Positions 16,456 through 21,467 of a DNA stretch of 21,467 nucleotides are shown here, in pieces (position 1 is the first letter of the stretch; each line of letters begins with the position of its first letter). Position numbers and translations under genes: made by a program. Below the pieces are notes generated by a model. The model saw nothing but the letters and a program-made list of their open reading frames with translations. It made no database searches and was not told the origin of the DNA. Source of the stretch: CAYPTY01 sp965659005 (GTDB lineage Bacteria; Bacteroidota; Rhodothermia; Balneolales; Balneolaceae); assembly GCA_965659005.1 (NCBI GenBank), contig CBFHVG010000011.1:1-21467 (forward strand), written 5' to 3'.

Positions 16456-17535
16456 TTAGCTCTCTGCCATTGCATTAAGCTTATCCAAATTTTCCTGAAC
16501 GCGTAGTGCATTCAGCATCTCATGGATATCACCTTTCATAAAATCATCAAGATTGTAAAGAGTCACATTAATCCTGTGATCAGTAATTCTACCCTGAGGG
16601 TAATTGTAAGTTCGGATTTTGGCTGAACGATCACCGGTCGATACCTGTGATTTTCGTTCGGCAGCTCTCTCTTTCTGCTTCTTTTCAAACTCAACGTTAT
16701 ACATCCTGGCGCGCAACATAGACATTGCTTTATCCTTGTTCTTATGTTGAGAGCGTTCTTCCTGACATTCAGCAACGATACCTGTTGGCTCATGTGTAAT
16801 ACGAATAGCAGAATCTGTTTTGTTTACATGCTGTCCACCGGCACCACTCGCTCGAAAAGTATCAATTCTAAGGTCCGAAGGATTAATTTCAATTTCTACA
16901 TCCTCAACTTCAGGAAGCACTGCAACGGTTGCAGCTGAAGTATGCACCCTTCCCTGACTCTCAGTTTCAGGAACCCGCTGAACCCTATGTACACCAGATT
17001 CGTACTTCATAAACCCAAAAATATCATTGCCTTCAAGTGAGAAAACAATCTCTTTATAACCACCTTTATCCGATTCATTCAGACTTGCAAGTGAAACTGT
17101 CCAACCCATTTTATCTGCGAATCTGCGATACATATCGAATAAATCTCCAGCAAAGATGGCCGCTTCATCCCCTCCAGTTCCTGCTCTTATTTCAACAATA
17201 GCATTCTTTTCATCTTCAGGATCTTTTGGGACCAGTTTAATTTTAATTTCTTCTTCCAGCTTGGCCAGATCTTCCTTGATCTCTTCGTTTTCCATTTTGG
17301 CCATTTCGGTGATCTCTGGGTCCTCATCCATTTCTATCAACTCGGAATTACCCTTAAACCTATTATTAAGGTCAGACCAATTATCATAATCCTCAACTAA
17401 TTCTCTGAGGCTACCATGTTCTTTAGTTAGTTCGGTGTACCTTGATGGATCATCAAAGACAGATGGATCACTCATGGCCGTAGTAACTTCTTCGAAACGT
17501 GATTTAATCTGCTTTAATTTTGCTTCAATGTCCAT
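16456..17535 (-). CDS. prfA: Peptide chain release factor 1
   Basis: Recognises UAA and UAG stop codons and triggers release of the finished protein on the ribosome. At 359 aa it has the standard length. The codon-reading tripeptide has the RF1 form P-x-T, here PET at 189-191 in HRVQRVPETESQGRVHTSAAT, unlike the SPF of RF2. The catalytic GGQ is at 233-235 in FRASGAGGQHVNKTDSAIR. No programmed frameshift is present, as expected for RF1. It stands alone on the minus strand, divergent from purK across 272 bp and nearly touching the convergent GHL10-like gene at its 3' end. Confidence 0.98.
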   Translation of the reverse strand: MDIEAKLKQIKSRFEEVTTAMSDPSVFDDPSRYTELTKEHGSLRELVEDYDNWSDLNNRFKGNSELIEMDEDPEITEMAKMENEEIKEDLAKLEEEIKIKLVPKDPEDEKNAIVEIRAGTGGDEAAIFAGDLFDMYRRFADKMGWTVSLASLNESDKGGYKEIVFSLEGNDIFGFMKYESGVHRVQRVPETESQGRVHTSAATVAVLPEVEDVEIEINPSDLRIDTFRASGAGGQHVNKTDSAIRITHEPTGIVAECQEERSQHKNKDKAMSMLRARMYNVEFEKKQKERAAERKSQVSTGDRSAKIRTYNYPQGRITDHRINVTLYNLDDFMKGDIHEMLNALRVQENLDKLNAMAES

Positions 17536-17807
17536 TAGATACTATTTGCTGATGCTTTTAAATTATAGGTGTCGAAAATAACAATTAATTGAATAGATAT
17601 TTGAGGATGTTAAAAAGCATCTTTTAATTCTAGATTTCATTTTGAATATGTTTAATAAAATGCTTCTTCGAAACCTATATGCTCTTTCTTTAACCAGACC
17701 GTAATTAATCAAGGCCCTTCATAAGGCACATGCTTAATAATGTATAATTTTGAATCACCCATTTCGGAACAATTTACTATCTTTGGCAATTAAATTAATG
17801 ATCTGAC
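17536..17807. promoter_or_regulatory. Divergent control region between prfA and purK
   Basis: 272 bp of AT-rich DNA, the longest gene-free stretch in the window, with promoters expected in both directions. On the plus strand TATCTTTG at 17778-17785 fits the Bacteroidota -7 element TAnnTTTG and lies 22 bp before the purK GTG. The nearest TTTG upstream (17749-17752) is 25 bp away, longer than the usual 19-21. TAATTTTG overlapping that site is a second -7 candidate. On the prfA side a 9-bp perfect inverted repeat (GATGCTTTT at 17551-17559, AAAAGCATC at 17613-17621) would fall in the leader. No purine riboswitch was recognised. Confidence 0.45.
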
Positions 17808-18968
17808 GTGAGTATAACTTCTATCCCAGCAAATTATAAATTAGGCTTTTTAGGAGCCGGACAACTAGCCCGAATGAGTGCGCTTCAGGCATTTAGATAC
17901 GGCATCCAAGTTTCTGTTTTTTCTGATCGAACTGAAAATGAACCAGTTCAATTTATGACACCTTATTCAATATCAGGTTCATTTGAATCTGTTGAGGATA
18001 TGGTTGCCTATGCCAAAGATTGCGACGTTGTCACCCTGGAAAATGAATTTATTGGTTCAGACTTACTGAAGCAGGTTCAGGAACAATCAGGGACTCCAAT
18101 TTATCCATCCCCTGAGAGTTTTTCGCTGATTGAAAATAAACTCATTGAAAAACAAACTTTTGAAAATGCTGGAATTCCGGTTACTCCATATGCTTTAATT
18201 ACATCGGAAAATGATTTAGCATCATTTGGTGATAATCATGGATGGCCTTATTTATTGAAATCTTCTAAAGGTGGTTATGATGGTTATGGAAATAAAACTG
18301 TCCATGACTTAGGTGAAGCACAACATGCATTCAAAGCTTTTGGTGGAGATAAGGGATATGATATAATTGCTGAGGCATTTGTTGATTTTACCCATGAACT
18401 TGCTGTTCAAGTGGTTCGGAATGAAACTGGCGTAAAAGTATATCCCGTTTGTGAAACCGTTCAGGAAAATCATATTAATGTTGCAGTACTATCGCCTGCC
18501 CAGATCCATAAAGAGCATATGGAAGAGGCTCAGCGTCTTGCAATAATTGCCACAGAGGCCATTGATGGTAAGGGTATTTTCGCATATGAATTCTTTTTAA
18601 CTGTGGACGGCCGGGTCTTGATGAATGAATCAGCACCAAGACCTCATAATTCAGGACATTACACAATAGAAGGATGTGTTACTTCACAGTTTGAAAACCA
18701 TGTCAGAGCTGTTATGGGAATGCCTCTTGGATCAACTGAGCTTCGTTCATCTGCTGTGGTAAGTATAAATTTGTTAGGTACACAAAATCGCGATTCACAG
18801 GTTGATGAAGTAACAGGTGCCCTTGCAGAATCTGATGGACATCTGCATATGTATGGTAAACTTCAATCTAAAGTGGGTCGAAAAATGGGCCACTATACCC
18901 TGCTTGGAGATCATGTTGCTGAAACGTATCATCAGGCTAAAGAACTAACTAAAAATCTAGAGATCTGA
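17808..18968 (+). CDS. purK: 5-(carboxyamino)imidazole ribonucleotide synthase
   Basis: ATP-grasp enzyme that uses ATP and bicarbonate to convert aminoimidazole ribonucleotide to its N5-carboxy form in purine synthesis. The 386-aa length is typical. It opens with KLGFLGAGQLARMSALQAFRYG (Gly-rich fold), followed by DVVTLENEF, the ATP-grasp segments LLKSSKGGYDGYGNKT and GIFAYEFFLTVDGRVLMNESAPRPHNSGHYT. The start is GTG at 17808. The first in-frame ATG lies within the LARM motif and would remove the conserved N-terminus, so the GTG is needed. The ATG at 17798 is out of frame and stops after two codons. purE follows after a single base, so the two consecutive steps are coupled. Confidence 0.96.
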   Translation: MSITSIPANYKLGFLGAGQLARMSALQAFRYGIQVSVFSDRTENEPVQFMTPYSISGSFESVEDMVAYAKDCDVVTLENEFIGSDLLKQVQEQSGTPIYPSPESFSLIENKLIEKQTFENAGIPVTPYALITSENDLASFGDNHGWPYLLKSSKGGYDGYGNKTVHDLGEAQHAFKAFGGDKGYDIIAEAFVDFTHELAVQVVRNETGVKVYPVCETVQENHINVAVLSPAQIHKEHMEEAQRLAIIATEAIDGKGIFAYEFFLTVDGRVLMNESAPRPHNSGHYTIEGCVTSQFENHVRAVMGMPLGSTELRSSAVVSINLLGTQNRDSQVDEVTGALAESDGHLHMYGKLQSKVGRKMGHYTLLGDHVAETYHQAKELTKNLEI

Positions 18969-18969
18969 T

Positions 18970-19458
18970 ATGAGTGAGAATGCAATCGTTGGAGTTGTAA
19001 TGGGCAGCGACAGTGACTGGCCAACCATGAAACAGGCAACCGATATTCTGGATGAATTTGGTGTCGCTTACGAAAAACGTGTTGTTTCTGCTCACAGAAC
19101 CCCTAATGATATGGCTGAATATGGTCGATCAGCAAGAAACAGAGGTCTTCATATCATAATTGCAGGTGCTGGTGGGGCAGCTCACCTACCTGGCATGCTG
19201 GCATCGCATACCACACTACCTGTTATAGGAGTGCCAGTACAGACATCTGCACTTGGCGGTGTTGATAGTTTATATTCCATTGTTCAAATGCCAAATGGTA
19301 TACCTGTGGCAACTGTAGCTATTGGAAAAGCCCAAAATGCTGGTTTACTAGCCGTACGTATGCTCAGTATGACTGATGATGGATTAGCTGAAAAGCTTTC
19401 TTCTTATCATCATTCAATGGCTGAAGCTTCCCGTAAAAAGACTGACAACCTGAAATAA
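18970..19458 (+). CDS. purE: N5-carboxyaminoimidazole ribonucleotide mutase (class I PurE)
   Basis: Moves the carboxyl group of the PurK product from N5 to C4, giving CAIR. At 162 aa it has the usual class I length. Signatures are VVMGSDSDWPTM (9-20), RVVSAHRTPNDM (37-48, with the catalytic His42) and the phosphate-binding GAGGAAHLPGM (66-76), followed by LPVIGVPVQTSALGGVDSLYSIVQMP. Presence of PurK upstream agrees with the class I (bacterial) mutase rather than the class II carboxylase. It is one base after the purK stop. An AT-rich hairpin covers the stop codon. Confidence 0.98.
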   Translation: MSENAIVGVVMGSDSDWPTMKQATDILDEFGVAYEKRVVSAHRTPNDMAEYGRSARNRGLHIIIAGAGGAAHLPGMLASHTTLPVIGVPVQTSALGGVDSLYSIVQMPNGIPVATVAIGKAQNAGLLAVRMLSMTDDGLAEKLSSYHHSMAEASRKKTDNLK

Positions 19459-19471
19459 TTTTTATTATTTC
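19452..19471 (+). other. AT-rich hairpin over the purE stop codon
   Basis: GAAATAAT, a TTTT loop, then ATTATTTC form a perfect 8-bp stem that includes the purE TAA stop. One wobble and one C-G pair could extend it. No T tract follows, so it is not a standard intrinsic terminator. It could protect the transcript end or be chance in AT-rich DNA. Confidence 0.4.
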
Positions 19472-19486
19472 GGCCTAAATACCATA

Positions 19487-19518
19487 TTCTGAATTCTTAT
19501 TTAAAACCAAATTCAGAA
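19487..19518 (+). promoter_or_regulatory. Hairpin in the leader of the YbjQ-family gene
   Basis: TTCTGAATT (19487-19495) and AATTCAGAA (19510-19518) are perfect inverted repeats of 9 bp around a 14-base loop. The right arm directly abuts the Shine-Dalgarno-like AGGGA (19519-19523), which lies 5 bp before the ATG at 19529. The stem could affect ribosome access or act as an operator dyad. No effector is suggested by the sequence. Confidence 0.45.
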
Positions 19519-19528
19519 AGGGATTATC

Positions 19529-19846
19529 ATGTTGATGTCAACGACTAATCAAATTGAAGGCCATGAAGTAAATAAATACCTCGGTGTGGTTACCGGAGAG
19601 GCTATTCTTGGAGCGAATATATTCAAGGACTTCTTTGCCGGGATCAGAGACATTGTTGGTGGAAGATCTGCAGCCTATGAAAGAGAGCTACAGGAAGCCC
19701 GACGTATCGCATTTGCTGAAATGGAACAAAAAGCTTCAGCAGTTGGAGCAAATGCAATTATTGGAATCGATATTGATTATGAGACCATTGGAGCAAATGG
19801 CTCTATGCTTATGGTTTCTGTAAGCGGAACGGCTGTAAGTATTTAA
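19529..19846 (+). CDS. YbjQ/UPF0145 family protein
   Basis: 105-aa protein of the YbjQ family (UPF0145, sometimes labelled heavy-metal-binding domain). Family marks are YLGVVTGEAILGANIFKDFFAGIRDIVGGRSAAYE, then EARRIAFAEMEQKASAVGANAIIGIDIDYE. It ends with a strand GSMLMVSVSGTAVSI. The family forms small oligomeric alpha-beta proteins whose function is unclear. It has a good Shine-Dalgarno (AAAGGGA) five bases before the ATG, one of the best in this window. It follows purE by 70 bp and may be transcribed with it or separately. ATG codons at residues 1 and 3 are both possible starts, and the spacing favours the first. Confidence 0.92.
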   Translation: MLMSTTNQIEGHEVNKYLGVVTGEAILGANIFKDFFAGIRDIVGGRSAAYERELQEARRIAFAEMEQKASAVGANAIIGIDIDYETIGANGSMLMVSVSGTAVSI

Positions 19847-19857
19847 TAATTACAGCC
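19831..19857. terminator. Hairpin at the convergent ybjQ-like/dnaJ junction
   Basis: GGCTGTAA and TTACAGCC form a perfect 8-bp stem with an 11-base loop, spanning the stop codon of the YbjQ-family gene and reaching 7 bp short of the dnaJ stop. The T content after it is only moderate (ATTCATTT), so termination strength is doubtful. Its place between two converging genes suggests a shared transcript end. Confidence 0.45.
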
Positions 19858-19863
19858 ATTCAT

Positions 19864-21030
19864 TTATCCGAATACGTCTTTAATTTTTGAGAAGAAGCCG
19901 CGCTCATCCTCTGTCTGATTTGCCGGATCGAAGTTTTCGGCTTCTTTCAGTTTTTCAATTTGCTTACGCTCTTCTGCTGTAATCTCTTTTGGGATGTAGA
20001 CATTCACTCGAATAAGCTCATCACCTATCCCAGAATTGTTTAAACCGTGAATCCCTTTCTCCCTCATTCTTAGAAGTTTACCCGGTTGTATTCCTTCCTC
20101 AATTCTAAGTTTTGCTTTCCCCTTCAATGTAGGTACCTCAACTTCTGTACCTAATATGGCATCCGGGATACTCAGTGAAAGGTGGTAATAGATATCATTT
20201 CCATCTCTTTCAAAGTACTCATGCTCTATTTCTTCAATCAGGACAATGAGATCACCTGCAGGTCCACCTCTGAGCCCAGCATTACCCTGTCCTCTTAGAG
20301 TTATGTAATTACCATTGGATACTCCTGACGGGATATTAATTTTAACCGTCTCTTCGCCCTTCTCACGGCCTTCGCCATGGCAGGTTTTACATTTACTCGT
20401 AATGATGCGTCCCTCACCTCTACAGGTCGGGCAAGCCTGAACATTAACCATCTGCCCTAGTATGGTTCTTGTAACCTGACGAACTTCACCTACTCCGTTA
20501 CAAGTGCCACATGTTTGAAAATCAGAATCTGTTTCTGCCCCTGTTCCATTACAAGACTTACACTGGGTCTGTTTTTTTACTTTTAGTTTCTTTTCGGTTC
20601 CAAATGCGATTTCTTCCAATTTCAATGAAACTCGAACTTTTAAATCTGAACCAGGTTGACCGGCAGTTCGTCTCGCCCTACCACGTCCAGCAGAACCTCC
20701 AAAGATATCATCACCAAAAATGCCCCCACCGAAGATATCACTGAAACGACTGAAAATGTCTTCAAATCCGACATTGTCATAGTCCATTCCACCAAATCCG
20801 CCGTTGTTTAGGCCTGCATGACCAAATTGGTCATATCTGGCTTTTTTATCAGCATCACTCAAGACTTCATAGGCTTCAGCTGCTTCTTTAAATTTCTTTT
20901 CTGCATCAGCATCCCCTTTATTTCTGTCAGGGTGATACTTCATAGCCATTTTTCGGTAAGCCTTCTTGATTTCAGATTCTGAAGCTGACTTTTCGACACC
21001 TAATATTTCGTAATAATCTCTATTCGTCAT
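19864..21030 (-). CDS. dnaJ: Chaperone protein DnaJ
   Basis: Hsp40 co-chaperone that delivers unfolded proteins to DnaK and stimulates its ATPase. At 388 aa it is a full type I protein. The J domain comes first, with the HPD motif at 33-35 (KYHPDRNKGD). A Gly/Phe-rich linker spans about 69-113. The zinc-binding region has four CxxCxGxG repeats (CKSCNGTG, CGTCNGVG, CPTCRGEG, CKTCHGEG; about 157-221). The C-terminal substrate-binding domains follow, with GLRGGPAGDLIV. It lies 2 bp after grpE, the standard heat-shock pair. No CIRCE element is visible because the upstream part of the operon is outside the window. Confidence 0.98.
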   Translation of the reverse strand: MTNRDYYEILGVEKSASESEIKKAYRKMAMKYHPDRNKGDADAEKKFKEAAEAYEVLSDADKKARYDQFGHAGLNNGGFGGMDYDNVGFEDIFSRFSDIFGGGIFGDDIFGGSAGRGRARRTAGQPGSDLKVRVSLKLEEIAFGTEKKLKVKKQTQCKSCNGTGAETDSDFQTCGTCNGVGEVRQVTRTILGQMVNVQACPTCRGEGRIITSKCKTCHGEGREKGEETVKINIPSGVSNGNYITLRGQGNAGLRGGPAGDLIVLIEEIEHEYFERDGNDIYYHLSLSIPDAILGTEVEVPTLKGKAKLRIEEGIQPGKLLRMREKGIHGLNNSGIGDELIRVNVYIPKEITAEERKQIEKLKEAENFDPANQTEDERGFFSKIKDVFG

Positions 21031-21032
21031 GT

Positions 21033-21467
21033 TTATTCGCTTACAATAACTTTAGCGTGCCTTATGGTTCTGTCACCAATTTTATATCCACTTTCAAGAA
21101 CCTGAATAACCATATCGCTGCCAATTTTTTCGTCGGTTGATGGTTGACGTAACATGGCATCATGAAGATTCACATCAAAAGGGACGTTAATTTGGTCAAT
21201 TCTCACCACACCATGCTTTGATAACACTTCTTCGAATTTTTTCGAAACCATTTCAACGCCGGTTTTAAAGCCTTCCTCAATTTCCAAGTCTGCTGCAGCT
21301 TCAATTGTTCTTAAAAGGTCATCTGAAATCGGTAGAAAATCTTCCAATGCTCCAGCTTTTGCATCTTCAAAGATTTGCATTCTTTCTCTCTGAACTCGTT
21401 TTCTCATATTCTCAAGCTCAGCTGCTTTTCGAAGATGCATGTCTTTGAGCGTGCTCACTTCCTTTTG
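21033..21467 (-). CDS. grpE: Nucleotide exchange factor GrpE, N-terminus cut by window edge
   Basis: Releases ADP from DnaK to recycle the chaperone. The frame is open to the right edge, reading QKEVSTLKDMHLRKAAELEN inward from base 21467, so the true start is outside. The visible 144 residues hold the end of the long coiled-coil helix (AAELENMRKRVQRERMQ), the four-helix region (DFLPISDDLLRTIEAA) and the C-terminal beta domain with VPFDVNLHDAM, then VIQVLESGYKIGDRTIRHAKVIV. These match the family signature near the C-terminus. It is directly followed by dnaJ (2-bp gap). hrcA may lie upstream, as is common, but cannot be seen. Confidence 0.97.
   Translation of the reverse strand, partial: QKEVSTLKDMHLRKAAELENMRKRVQRERMQIFEDAKAGALEDFLPISDDLLRTIEAAADLEIEEGFKTGVEMVSKKFEEVLSKHGVVRIDQINVPFDVNLHDAMLRQPSTDEKIGSDMVIQVLESGYKIGDRTIRHAKVIVSE

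Noticed and set aside
17740..17793. 17-codon open frame (ATG TAT AAT ...) before purK, a possible leader peptide
   Set aside because: It has no ribosome binding site and no regulatory residue bias, and contains the likely promoter element. Chance is the simpler explanation.
17536..17807. Purine riboswitch or PurR-type operator upstream of purK
   Set aside because: No three-way-junction pattern or known operator could be recognised by eye.

Overview
The window looks like chromosomal DNA from a low-to-mid GC member of the Bacteroidota/Rhodothermota/Balneolota group. The clues are lipoproteins with Bacteroidota-style signal peptides, mostly weak or absent Shine-Dalgarno sequences, a LuxC/LuxE-type fatty-acid reductase pair without luciferase genes, an ATP-dependent PEP carboxykinase, and the general protein style. 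This placement is an inference from protein character, not from a marker gene. Gene density is very high and most of the content is housekeeping.

Left block (1-9665, all on the minus strand): read in the direction of transcription the order is gatB, a TlpA-like lipoprotein, tpiA, purD, an NHL beta-propeller protein, luxE-like, luxC-like, then leuS, which runs off the left edge. Most junctions are stop/start overlaps (TAATG or ATGA) or gaps under 55 bp, so this is probably one long transcription unit mixing translation, glycolysis, purine synthesis and a fatty-acid reductase. Next (9741-11634, minus) is a two-gene agmatine-to-putrescine module, aguB then aguA, overlapping by 14 bp. It is divergent from pckA (plus), which ends in a strong intrinsic terminator.

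Middle block (13457-16453): between the pckA terminator and two lipoprotein genes sits a single-domain REP-associated tyrosine transposase (RAYT). It has a perfect 32-bp palindrome just past its 3' end and is the only mobile-element-like item here. Then come two translationally coupled lipoproteins on the plus strand: a CBM9-like carbohydrate-binding protein and a GHL10-like TIM-barrel glycosidase.

Right block (16456-21467): prfA (minus) is divergent from purK-purE (plus), which provide the two-step carboxylation of aminoimidazole ribonucleotide. These are followed by a small YbjQ-family gene. Facing it is the chaperone pair grpE-dnaJ (minus), with grpE cut by the right edge. No rRNA, tRNA, CRISPR array or prophage was seen. 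I found no convincing wholly new system. The items most worth a second look are the RAYT with its palindrome, the orphan LuxC/LuxE pair with its propeller neighbour, the cysteine-less thioredoxin-fold lipoprotein, and a 14-bp tandem repeat inside aguA.
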